Shown one piece after another: positions 43,853-53,000 of a stretch of DNA of 64,000 nucleotides (position 1 is the stretch's first letter; every line of letters starts with the position of its first letter). A program made the translations under genes and the position numbers. The notes under the pieces are model-generated. The model saw only the letters and a program-made list of their open reading frames with translations, had not been told where the DNA came from and did no database searches. The stretch spans positions 310,001 to 374,000 of the forward strand of contig VISH01000001.1 in NCBI GenBank assembly GCA_007827375.1, given 5' to 3'. Origin of the DNA: Alteromonadaceae bacterium 2753L.S.0a.02. GTDB lineage: Bacteria > Pseudomonadota > Gammaproteobacteria > Pseudomonadales > Cellvibrionaceae.

Positions 43853-45832
43853 ATGCCCATCTTCCATTCCATACTGCGAAAAATTGGTGCGCTGGGTTTG
43901 CTACTCTGCTGCTTACCAGCATTTTCACTAGAACTGTTCGGCGAAACCACTACGCACGACCCCTCTACCATTGTGGAAGACGATGGTGTTTACTGGACTT
44001 TTGGCACCGGGAACGGCACCGAAGGCATGGTTGCCCGCTATTCCACCGATCTTATCAACTGGCAGGCAGGGCCAACGGTATTTCCCATCGGCTCCTGGCC
44101 GAACTGGATAAATCAGCGCGTACCGGAATTCGGCGGCAATTTCTGGGCTCCGGATCTCATTAAAATGAATGGCCGCTATTACATTTATTACTCGGCCTTT
44201 TCGGAAGCTTCGCCACCCACTTCTGCCATTGGCGTTGCGGTAAGCGATTCACTGAATAACCCCAATTGGCAAGATTTGGGGATGGTGGTGTCCACTCAAA
44301 CCGACCCTCAAACAGCCGGCGGCCCCATGAACGCTATAGACCCAGGTGTCTATCGTGATACCAGTGGCAACGTATGGATGATATACGGCTCTCATTATTC
44401 TGGTTTGTATATTATTCAGATAGACCCCAGCACCGGCCTGCGTTTGGGAAATGCCCGCTATCAAGCCATTGGCAACGATGGCGACTGGAACGAGTTTGAA
44501 GGCGCCCAGGTGCAATACATCGACGGCTATTATTATGCTTTCGTGAACCGGGGGGATTGTTGCGCTGGCAGTGACAGTAACTACTACATACTGGTGGGGC
44601 GATCCACCAGCCCTACCGGCCCCTTTCTTGATCGCAACGGCGTTAACCTTTGGAGCTACGGTAGTGGCAATGGCGACCCCAACGCCGCCAGCACTGTTTT
44701 GAAAACCGATGGCCGCTACATTGGGCCGGGTCACTTCGGTTATTTGAATTACAACGGCCAACACCTGGCCAGCATCCATTACTACGATGGCAATACAGCC
44801 AACGGCTGGCCCTCGCGATTGGATCTGCTAAAAATCAACATGGTAAACGGTTGGCCCTCGTTTACCCGCAATTTCAGTTTAAGCGGCAGTTCGTCGTCTT
44901 CCAGCTCCAGCAGTTCTTCGGGTGCTGCGCTGGCCGATGGCCGCTACACCCTGGTAGCGCGCCACAGCGGCAAGGTAATGGAAGTCGCCGATGCCAGCAC
45001 CGCAGGCGCTGCCAATATTCAGCAATGGCAAAGTAACGGTGGCTTGCATCAACAGTTTGACGTAAGCCGTCAGACAAGCGGCGTGTACAGCATTGTTGCG
45101 GCGCACAGTGGCCAATCGCTGGATGTATTCGAGTGGAATACCGAACCTGGCGGCAATATTGTGCAATGGGAAAACTGGGGTGGCGAACCCCAGCAATTTA
45201 ATATTCTGCCTGCTGAAGACGGTTATTATGAAATTCGTTCGGTGTTGAGTGGTTTGGCACTGGATGTGGAAGGCATAAGTGATGCAAACGGCGCAAATAT
45301 CTTTCAATGGACACCCACTGGAAATTACAACCAGCAGTGGTCTTTCCAACCGGTAACGGGTTCATCTTCCAGCAGCAGTTCGTCCTCTTCGAGCTCCAGC
45401 AGCAGTTCCTCATCATCATCGAGCAGTAGCAGCTCATCTTCCAGCAGCTCATCTTCCAGCAGCTCTACATCGAGCACCAGCAGTACCTCATCCAGCTCTT
45501 CATCAAGCAACAGCAGTTCGTCATCCAGCAGCAGTTCGTCATCGAGTTCCTCATCCAGCTCCAGTGGCGGTGCAATCAATGCTGTATCTGCAATGGTGGT
45601 TATCAATAACGATTGGGGCGGCGGCTACTGTGCTTCACTGCAACTGGAAAACACGGGCAACAGCGCAGTTACCTGGGAAGTGACGGTTGCTGTGGAAGGT
45701 ACCGTAAACAGTTTGTGGAATGGCAATTGGGAACAGAGCGGAGGCAACCTTGTTGTGTCTGGCGTAAGCTGGAATGCGGTATTGCAGCCGGGGCAAGGCT
45801 CCAGCTCCGTGGGGTTTTGCGCCGCGCGTTGA
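43853..45832 (+). CDS. secreted GH43 arabinanase-like enzyme with RICIN and CBM2-type modules and polyserine linkers
   Basis: 659 residues. A signal peptide (1-25) is followed by a GH43 catalytic domain (about 27-343). Catalytic candidates are the Asp in THDPSTIVED, the Asp in NAIDPGVYRD and the Glu in WNEFEGAQVQ, as in endo-1,5-alpha-arabinanases. A polyserine linker (344-357) leads to a RICIN-type domain with Q-x-W motifs (IQQWQ, NIVQWENW, NIFQWTP; about 359-502). A second linker of ~70 residues, nearly all Ser, leads to a short CBM2-like module (about 575-659) with two Cys. The substrate is likely arabinan in plant cell walls. Polyserine linkers are typical of Cellvibrionaceae hydrolases. 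Confidence 0.92.
   Translation: MPIFHSILRKIGALGLLLCCLPAFSLELFGETTTHDPSTIVEDDGVYWTFGTGNGTEGMVARYSTDLINWQAGPTVFPIGSWPNWINQRVPEFGGNFWAPDLIKMNGRYYIYYSAFSEASPPTSAIGVAVSDSLNNPNWQDLGMVVSTQTDPQTAGGPMNAIDPGVYRDTSGNVWMIYGSHYSGLYIIQIDPSTGLRLGNARYQAIGNDGDWNEFEGAQVQYIDGYYYAFVNRGDCCAGSDSNYYILVGRSTSPTGPFLDRNGVNLWSYGSGNGDPNAASTVLKTDGRYIGPGHFGYLNYNGQHLASIHYYDGNTANGWPSRLDLLKINMVNGWPSFTRNFSLSGSSSSSSSSSSSGAALADGRYTLVARHSGKVMEVADASTAGAANIQQWQSNGGLHQQFDVSRQTSGVYSIVAAHSGQSLDVFEWNTEPGGNIVQWENWGGEPQQFNILPAEDGYYEIRSVLSGLALDVEGISDANGANIFQWTPTGNYNQQWSFQPVTGSSSSSSSSSSSSSSSSSSSSSSSSSSSSSSSSSSSTSSTSSTSSSSSSSNSSSSSSSSSSSSSSSSSSGGAINAVSAMVVINNDWGGGYCASLQLENTGNSAVTWEVTVAVEGTVNSLWNGNWEQSGGNLVVSGVSWNAVLQPGQGSSSVGFCAAR
45360..45565 (+). 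repeat. polyserine linker of the GH43 enzyme
   Basis: About 70 codons, almost all Ser with a few Thr and one Asn, using mixed TCN and AGC codons (AGC AGC TCG TCC ...). The mixture of codons makes slipped-strand contraction less likely than in a perfect repeat. It joins the RICIN domain to the CBM2-like module. Confidence 0.9.
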
Positions 45833-45839
45833 TAAATGC

Positions 45840-45865
45840 GCTCCGGGCATCTCAACGCCCGGAGC
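45840..45865 (+). terminator. hairpin after the GH43 gene
   Basis: GCTCCGGGC (45840-45848) pairs perfectly with GCCCGGAGC (45857-45865), loop ATCTCAAC. Nine GC-rich pairs, but no T-run follows. It lies 8 bases after the stop codon and may end or protect the transcript. Confidence 0.55.
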
Positions 45866-46021
45866 AAGCAAAACAGTTAACATTCTAACTTATGGGGGTT
45901 TTTATACTTATCCACAATTACGTTTTTGACACTTTAACTTGCACATTGTCATTTATATAAAAGCAGGGTTGGTATTTGCTGACTACGCTTAGGAGATGTT
46001 GTCTAACACGGAAGAATAACA

Positions 46022-47311
46022 ATGGCCAACCTCCATTCAAAAAGCGCACAAACGCAATGTTTTCAACCTGAATGCACCACCCACCAGCCCTGGCAAGAAC
46101 ATTTGGCCGGTGATATTAAAGACCAGCTTCGACAACAAATACACGCTCAAATCACGCCCCAAAGTCGTTACCTGCATGAGTTAGTTCAGCAAACTAATAA
46201 TGCGGTCGAAAACATGCTGCATACCTCATTTGAGAAGAATGGCCTAACAGCACAGCTCGAAGAGCTATACAGTTTATACAAATATTTTTATGACGAAGCC
46301 AACATTGCCAAAAGCTGGCGAACTCGACGTTACATCAATAATACCGGGCTTATAATTTCACCCGACCACTGCACCCACTCCATCAAAGACGCGAGACGCG
46401 TATACGCCTTTACGCGCGGTATCGACGCGGCCCTAAAAAAATTACGGCAACAAAACTCAAAAACACTAAGGGTTGCTTACCCCGCTTGTGGACCTTTTGC
46501 CCCCTTTCTGTTACCGCTGCTTAGCTACTACAAACACACCCAAGCCTATACGCCAAGTGATTTACAGGTAACCTTGATCGATATTCAACAAGGCGCGGTG
46601 GAATCGCTACAACAACTTGTCAACAAATTGGGTATCGGCGAATACATAGAAAATATTGTTTGTTGCGATGCCGTTGATTTTCACTCCGAAAAACCGTTTC
46701 AACTGATTGTTCTGGAAGCCTTGCAACATGGCTTCAGTCGGGAAGGGCACATGCGCCTGGCAAAACATTTTGCAACCCTGCTCGACGAGAAGGGTATTTT
46801 TCTACCGCAATCCATTGTTGTTGGCGCCGCTGTGGTAGACGCACAAAAAGAGTATGTAGAACAGTGGCAAACCACAGAAACAACAATCAACCCAGAGCCT
46901 ATTCCTCGAGAAGTACCACGCGTCGAACTGGGAGAGATATTAAACGTTAACCTCGGCATGCTCCGTAAAATGAAAACACAACAGCAGGATGAATTTACGC
47001 AGCTTTACCAGTGTAACGCGGTTGATATTCCAGAGTTAAGCCCATCACTAAAACGACAAACGTTGATAATTCACACCCGCATCATGGTTTACGAAAACGA
47101 GCAGATTACCGAATACCAATCCGGCATTACTCACCCCCTACCAGACTTACAAGTGTGTATTAATTTTACGCCACGCGACCTTAAGCCCGGCGATCTACTG
47201 GTCAAATCGGGCGACACACTGCAATTTTACTACTGCCTGAACGGGCTGCCGGGTTTTCTACCCATCGCCCTAGAAAATCCAAAAAATAAAAGTGTATTGT
47301 CCGCAGGCTGA
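46022..47311 (+). CDS. SAM-dependent methyltransferase, PRMT-like
   Basis: 429 residues with a helical N-terminal region (about 1-130), then a Rossmann-type SAM domain. The glycine-rich motif I is in LRVAYPACGPFAPFLLPLL, the acidic end of strand 2 in VTLIDIQQGAV, and the post-II region in CCDAVDFHSEKPFQLIVLEALQHGFSREGH. The last part plus EKGIFLPQSIVV resembles the double-E region and following strand of protein arginine methyltransferases. A beta-rich C-terminal domain (about 280-429) also fits PRMT architecture. The target is not known. It stands 8 bases before a formyltransferase-like gene. Confidence 0.75.
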   Translation: MANLHSKSAQTQCFQPECTTHQPWQEHLAGDIKDQLRQQIHAQITPQSRYLHELVQQTNNAVENMLHTSFEKNGLTAQLEELYSLYKYFYDEANIAKSWRTRRYINNTGLIISPDHCTHSIKDARRVYAFTRGIDAALKKLRQQNSKTLRVAYPACGPFAPFLLPLLSYYKHTQAYTPSDLQVTLIDIQQGAVESLQQLVNKLGIGEYIENIVCCDAVDFHSEKPFQLIVLEALQHGFSREGHMRLAKHFATLLDEKGIFLPQSIVVGAAVVDAQKEYVEQWQTTETTINPEPIPREVPRVELGEILNVNLGMLRKMKTQQQDEFTQLYQCNAVDIPELSPSLKRQTLIIHTRIMVYENEQITEYQSGITHPLPDLQVCINFTPRDLKPGDLLVKSGDTLQFYYCLNGLPGFLPIALENPKNKSVLSAG

Positions 47312-47319
47312 ACGGATTA

Positions 47320-48285
47320 ATGAGCAACAAGCGAAACAGTAAACGAGTCGGCATTTTTGCTTGCGGCAATCTCGCACTGCCGGTTATTGCCATGCTTCGA
47401 GAATGCAACCAACTCGGTGCTGTTATTATTCCAGACCCTTCGGAACTCGGCGCTTTGTACGGCGAGGCGATCCACCTCGCACAAACCCTGCAACAGGCGC
47501 AAATTAATTTTTTTTACACCACAAAAAATAAGTTATTAAATATTCCAGAATTACTGGACAATCAACAAATAGAATTGGGCTTAATTTTTACGTTTCCGCA
47601 CATATTGCCCAGTGAAGTTCTGAATTATTTCAATGGCAACTGCTACAACCTGCACGCCTCTGCCCTGCCCGCCTATAGCGGACCGTGCCCACTGTACTGG
47701 CAAATTCGAAACCAAGAAACTCATACAGCAATAGCATTGCAGAAAGCAGAGTTAAAAGCAGACACAGGTAAGGTTTTGCATGCTCATAACTTGCCCATAG
47801 ATCCGCTCGATACACTGCAGAGCCTGGGCAACCAAATTAGCTGGCAGGCGCAATCCGTCGTGAAAGAGTTTTTGGACGGCGCCACATTAGCAAGCACCGC
47901 AACCCAGCTCCCTTTACCCAGAGATGTGACTCAGCCGGGCGTGCAATATGCCAGGCGACCCACGCCCAACGACTCTGCAATACATTTTGAAACACAAACC
48001 CCAGCAGAAATCAGCGCCATGTGCCGCGCAGGCGCCGGGCAACCTTATGCGGCCACATTTTCAATTTCCGGCGTTGCTATTTATTTGCTTCAGGCAACAC
48101 CGGTGAATCAACCGTGCTACGGCACCCAACCGGGCACCGTGCTGATGGTCGGCGAGCCCGAAGGGCTGATAGTCGCCACCAGCCACGGAGCAATAAGACT
48201 GGATATTCTCTCTAGTATCGATGGCACTTTCAGTGGGCTCGCGTTCGCTGAGCGCTTCGGCATAGATGCCGGCGTTAAGTTGTAA
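47320..48285 (+). CDS. formyltransferase-fold protein (Fmt/ArnA-like)
   Basis: 321 residues. The N-terminal half has the formyltransferase catalytic signature: Asn and His in YNLHASALPAYSGPCPLYW, followed by the Asp in KAELKADTGKVL, as in Fmt and ArnA. The C-terminal part matches the Fmt-C beta domain (QYARRPTPNDSAIHF). It would use 10-formyltetrahydrofolate to formylate an amino group. It is unlikely to be the housekeeping Fmt given its neighbours and divergent N-terminus (GIFACGNLALPVIAMLREC). Probably in an operon with the methyltransferase. Confidence 0.82.
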   Translation: MSNKRNSKRVGIFACGNLALPVIAMLRECNQLGAVIIPDPSELGALYGEAIHLAQTLQQAQINFFYTTKNKLLNIPELLDNQQIELGLIFTFPHILPSEVLNYFNGNCYNLHASALPAYSGPCPLYWQIRNQETHTAIALQKAELKADTGKVLHAHNLPIDPLDTLQSLGNQISWQAQSVVKEFLDGATLASTATQLPLPRDVTQPGVQYARRPTPNDSAIHFETQTPAEISAMCRAGAGQPYAATFSISGVAIYLLQATPVNQPCYGTQPGTVLMVGEPEGLIVATSHGAIRLDILSSIDGTFSGLAFAERFGIDAGVKL

Positions 48286-48318
48286 ACCGCTGGCGTACAC
48301 ACAACTCAGGAGTTTGTT

Positions 48319-48915
48319 ATGGATACATTTATCGGTGATGTACATATTTTTGGATTTAATTTTGCGCCGCGTAACTGGGCGTTTTGCGCCGGGCAGTTAC
48401 TTCCCATATCGACTAACCAGGCACTATTTTCACTGTTGGGCACCGCTTACGGCGGCGATGGGCGCACCACTTTCGCACTACCCAATCTTAACGGGCGCAC
48501 TGCAGTGGGCAAAGGCCAGGCACCGGGTACCGCTATAAATTGGCAAATTGGCCTTACCTTCGGAAATGACTCACATGTGATGTCGCTGTCGGAATTGCCC
48601 GCGCACTCGCATTCCGCAACCTGGATGCCGGATGGCGGCACCGCCTTAATGGCCACCACCGACGACGGCACCAGCGAAACACCGGAATCCGGTGCGGTGC
48701 TGGCCAAGACGGTTCCCGGTGCGTCACCGGCCGATCAACCTGAAAAAATCTACGCCAACACCACAGAAAACTTGGTGCCTCTGGGTGGGCTGAATGTGAC
48801 TGGCGCTGTTGATGTGGGAACAACCGGTGCAGGCAATGCGTTTAATATTGTGCAACCGAGCCTGGGAGTGAACTATTCCATCGCCATGGAAGGTATCTAC
48901 CCCTCCCGAAGCTAA
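48319..48915 (+). CDS. phage tail collar domain protein (microcystin-dependent-protein-like)
   Basis: 198 residues with AGGAG 7 bases before the ATG. The Collar domain is plain: GDVHIFGFNFAPRNWAFC, AGQLLPISTNQALFSLLGTAYGGDGRTTFALPNLNGR in parts, and VMSLSELPAHSHS. These are conserved in the Mdp/MdpB group of bacterial proteins. No other phage genes lie around it. Such genes often sit next to genes for surface or modifying proteins; function in bacteria is not known. A strong hairpin follows. Confidence 0.9.
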   Translation: MDTFIGDVHIFGFNFAPRNWAFCAGQLLPISTNQALFSLLGTAYGGDGRTTFALPNLNGRTAVGKGQAPGTAINWQIGLTFGNDSHVMSLSELPAHSHSATWMPDGGTALMATTDDGTSETPESGAVLAKTVPGASPADQPEKIYANTTENLVPLGGLNVTGAVDVGTTGAGNAFNIVQPSLGVNYSIAMEGIYPSRS

Positions 48916-48929
48916 ATCGTCTGTTTCTG

Positions 48930-48958
48930 CGCCGCTGTGTGTTGGTCATACAGCGGCG
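48930..48958 (+). terminator. strong hairpin after the tail-collar gene
   Basis: CGCCGCTGT (48930-48938) pairs perfectly with ACAGCGGCG (48950-48958), extendable by three inner pairs to a five-base loop. No T-run follows. It suggests that the sulfotransferase and giant-protein genes may have their own promoter in the following 200 AT-rich bases. Confidence 0.55.
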
Positions 48959-49156
48959 GTCTTCGAATATCACCTTTCAAGGGCCAACCAAGCTCTCGTT
49001 CGCTTGCCACTCTATAAATAAAACTGAACTTTTGCTTCTAATTTTTTATTTTTCGAAACGTTTTTTTATATAGATTTTGGCGTCACAACTTTTTATCGCC
49101 CATGCATTCTTCGTCTACGCTTAAAAGACCGCCTAATTTCCGAAGGGACGACGATC

Positions 49157-49993
49157 TTGCAAAAATGGCATTTTATTTCCGGGTTACCGCGATCCGGTTC
49201 CACTCTACTGGCAGGCATTTTACGTCAAAACCAAAAATTTCACGCCGCGATGAGCAGCCCGGTCTGCAGCCTGATGCAAAGTTGCTTGGAACAAGTGGGC
49301 GCCAATGGTGAGTTTTATAGCTTTTTTGACGAAAATAAACGTAAACGCCTGTGCCATGCGCTGTTTGCTTCTTATTACGACGACCAGAAAGACAAATCCG
49401 TATTGTTCGATACCAACCGCATATGGACTGCGCGATTGCACCAGCTTGTGGAGCTTTTCGACGATTTCAAAGTCATTTGCTGTGTTCGCAGCCCGGCCTG
49501 GGTAATGGACAGCTTTGAACGTATCTACAGAAAAAACCCCTTTGAATACAGCCGCATGTTTTCACCCCAGAGTCGACAAACCGTTTATACGCGCTGCGAA
49601 TCTATCGCTTCTGTAAACGGCCCCATGGGAAGCGCCTGGACAGCCCTGAAAGAAGCTTATTACGGCGAATACTCCGACCGGCTGTTACTTATCGATTACG
49701 ATTTATTAACGCAATACCCCAGCCAGGCCATGGAATTATTTTATGAGTTTATTGGCGAATCCTATTTCCAGCACGACTATCAGAATGTGGAATATCAGGA
49801 AGGCGAATTCGATTCGCTCCTTGGCGTGCAAGGCCTGCACACCGTAAAACGCCAGGTGGAGTTCACACCACGTCGCAGTATTTTACCACCCGATTTATTC
49901 AGTAAATATTCCGAGATGGCCTTCTGGCAAGACAATACCGGAACCATGGCCAATATTATTTCCGCAAAAAATTCCAACGACGAAAATCGTTAA
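49157..49993 (+). CDS. sulfotransferase family protein
   Basis: 278 residues from a TTG with AAGGGA 8 bases upstream. The TTG is needed because the next in-frame Met lies after the PAPS loop. The 5'-phosphosulfate loop is SGLPRSGSTLLAG near the N-terminus, and the 3'-phosphate-binding region is CVRSPAWVMDSFERIY. It should transfer sulfate from PAPS to a sugar or protein hydroxyl. It ends 23 bases before the giant-protein gene, so the two are likely co-transcribed. Confidence 0.88.
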   Translation: MQKWHFISGLPRSGSTLLAGILRQNQKFHAAMSSPVCSLMQSCLEQVGANGEFYSFFDENKRKRLCHALFASYYDDQKDKSVLFDTNRIWTARLHQLVELFDDFKVICCVRSPAWVMDSFERIYRKNPFEYSRMFSPQSRQTVYTRCESIASVNGPMGSAWTALKEAYYGEYSDRLLLIDYDLLTQYPSQAMELFYEFIGESYFQHDYQNVEYQEGEFDSLLGVQGLHTVKRQVEFTPRRSILPPDLFSKYSEMAFWQDNTGTMANIISAKNSNDENR

Positions 49994-50016
49994 TTCAGAT
50001 TACGAGAATAGATTCC

Positions 50017-53000
50017 ATGAATAAGCAAATGATGAATGGTATCGCCTCTGCGATGATTTCAATGGGTTTGTTAACGTCGCCGGTTCTTGCAAGTGCTTAC
50101 GCGGGCTATGTTAGCCGCGGTTATAGCCGACAGAATCAACTCAAATCCACTCATTCTGGGGAACCGAACACCACTACCGCACAGGCGATTTCCGAGCACG
50201 CCTCAAAGCGTATAAAAACATCCGATTTGCTTCATGGCAAAAAAGCGCAAGCTAGAACAACGCTACAAATATCTCGCCCCAAAATGCGGGATCAAAATTT
50301 TTCCCAGGAAAATAAATCGAACAAACTTTCGATAAAACAACATTTACCCGTTAAAGAACTGCTGGTGATTGATGCCGCCACACCAGACAAACATCTTTTT
50401 TACAAAGACCTTAAACCTGGCGTTGATGTTGTGCTCATTGATGCTGAGAGCGATGGCTTAACGCAACTTCACGCAGCACTCAAAAATTATAAAAACCTGG
50501 ACGCACTCCACGTTGTCGCCCATGCCAACGATGGGCATGTAAAACTCGGCTCATCAACACTTTCCGAAAGCTCTTTGAACGAAAACCTCGAACTTCTGAA
50601 ACAACTCGACGACAGTATTGCAGACAATGGCGACGTGCTTTTTTTCGGATGTAATTTGGCTAAAGGCGAAGCGGGTGAAAAGCTGCTGGATTTAATTGCC
50701 AATAAGGCAAATGTCGATGTCGCGGCTTCGAACGATCTGACGGGTAACCCCAGCGCTGGCGGTGACTGGGAACTGGAAGTTGTGCGCGGCAATATCGCAA
50801 GCAGCGCACCCTTTTCAGAATATGCGCTTAAAGATTTTTCTTCTGTATTGATAGACTACACACCAGCGGATTTCTGCACCCATAACTCAGGGTTCTGCGG
50901 TGGTAATTCCACCGAAACTTCCTCCGATGGCTACTTGATATTATCGGGAGACGGGACAGAAATTCGCCGTTTGGTGCCCGCATCCCATATCTACACCTAT
51001 AAAAGTACAGGATACACCGGCGCCTACATGCAGCTTACTGCCACAGGGGGGTTATCAAGCTTTAACCTCACAGCTATGACCCTGGATTCTTACGTTGACT
51101 CTTGCTCAAGCATCACCATCACCAATAACAACGGCGACACCATCGATTCTTTTTCATCACCGGGAACCGGCGACCATACAGTAACGGTAGGGACTAATAC
51201 CACGGGGATTACAAGCGTTAGAATGACGGCGACCGGCTGTGCTAACAGCAATGGCTTCGGTTTAAAGTCACTCTCCATTACCCCGGCCTCAGATTCTACC
51301 CCCCCAACCATATCCAGTGTTAGCATTCCCAATTCCGCCATGAAAGTGGGCGACGTGGTAACAGCGAGCATTACCGTAACCTCCGACACCGACGACTACA
51401 CCACCGGCAGCGGCGGTATAAGCGGTACTATTGGTGGGTTCACACTGGGCAGCCTTTCAAGAATCAGCAGTACCAGCTACACCGCGCAATTCACAATTAC
51501 CAACGGCGGCACGGACGTGGCGGCGGGCAGCAATGTGCCCGTGAACTTTACCTTAACCGATAGCTCTGGCAATACCAGTTCAGCTTTTACAACAGCGATT
51601 AGTCAGGCGTCGGATTCCATCGATGCCAATATCCCAACAATTACCAGTATGACGATTCCCAATGCCGCTGCGAAGGTGGGGGATGCGCTTACAGTAAGTA
51701 TCTTGGCGGGCGAGGCTGGACTAACCTTCATCTCCGGCTCCGTAAACGGAGTTACTATCACGGGGTTTTCTGATGACACTGGCGGCAATTACTCAGCAAC
51801 TTATACTGTGGCAGAAGGCAATACAGACCGAGCGGCTGGAGATGACATTCCAGTAAGTTTAATTCTGCAGGATAGCAGCGGAAACAACAGTAACACCTAC
51901 ACAACGGCCATATCACAAGCCAGTGATTCAATCGACGCCAATTCTCCTACCGTAACCAACGTCAGCATCCCCAATAGTGCTATGAAAATAGGCGATGCCG
52001 TTTCGGTAAGCATTACCGCTGGAGAAGCCGGTCTCTCCTTGAACAGTGGCACCGTAAACGGTGTAAGCGTCACTGGGTTTTCGGATGATGGCGGTGGTTT
52101 CTATTCGGCCACCTACACGGTCGCCGAAGGCAATACAGACCGAGCCGCGGGGGATTCAATTCCCGTGAGTTTTATTCTGGACGACAGCGCTAGTAACTCC
52201 AGCTCTACCTATACCACCGCCATTACACAAAATGCCGATTCGATCGATGCGAATTCACCATCCATTAGCAGTGTTTCCATTCCCAACTCGGCCGCCAGCG
52301 TAGGCGATGCTATTACCGTCACCATTACTGCAGGGGAAACGGGGCTTTCTCTTAACACCGGCACAGTCAACGGGGTTGCGGTTACCGGGTTTACCGATAA
52401 CGCCGACAACACCTATACGGCCACATACACCGTGGCAGAAGGCAATACTGACCGAGCCGCGGGGGATTCAATTCCCGTGAGTTTTATTCTGGACGACAGC
52501 GCTAGTAACTCCAGCTCTACCTATACCACCGCCATTACACAAAATGCCGATTCGATCGATGCGAATTCACCATCCATAAGCGGTGTTTCCATACCCAACT
52601 CGGCCGCCAGCGTGGGCGATGCTATTGCCGTCACCATTACTGCAGGGGAAACCGGGCTTTCTCTTAACACCGGCACAGTCAACGGGGTTGCGGTTACCGG
52701 GTTTACCGATAACGCCGACAACACCTACACGGCAACATACACCGTCGCTGAAGGCCACACCGACCGCGCCGCTGGAGACGATATACCGGTAAGTTTTATC
52801 CTGGACGACAGCAGTGGCAACTCCAGCTCCGCATACACCACGGCAATTTCTCAAAATGCGGATGCCATAGACGCCAATTCGCCCACAATCTCGAACGTCA
52901 GCATTCCGAATAGCGCTATGAAAGTAGGCGATGCCGTAACGGTAACGATTACCGCCGGGGAAACCGGGTTGTCTCTTAATAGCGGCACAGTGAATGGTGT

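Noticed and set aside
45198..45606. Minus-strand open frames rich in Leu/Glu/Asp opposite the polyserine linker
   Set aside because: Shadow of the Ser codons on the plus strand, without an RBS.
48319..48915. Prophage or phage-tail cluster suggested by the tail-collar gene
   Set aside because: No other phage structural, integrase or lysis genes are near; the protein matches the bacterial Mdp-type stand-alone group.
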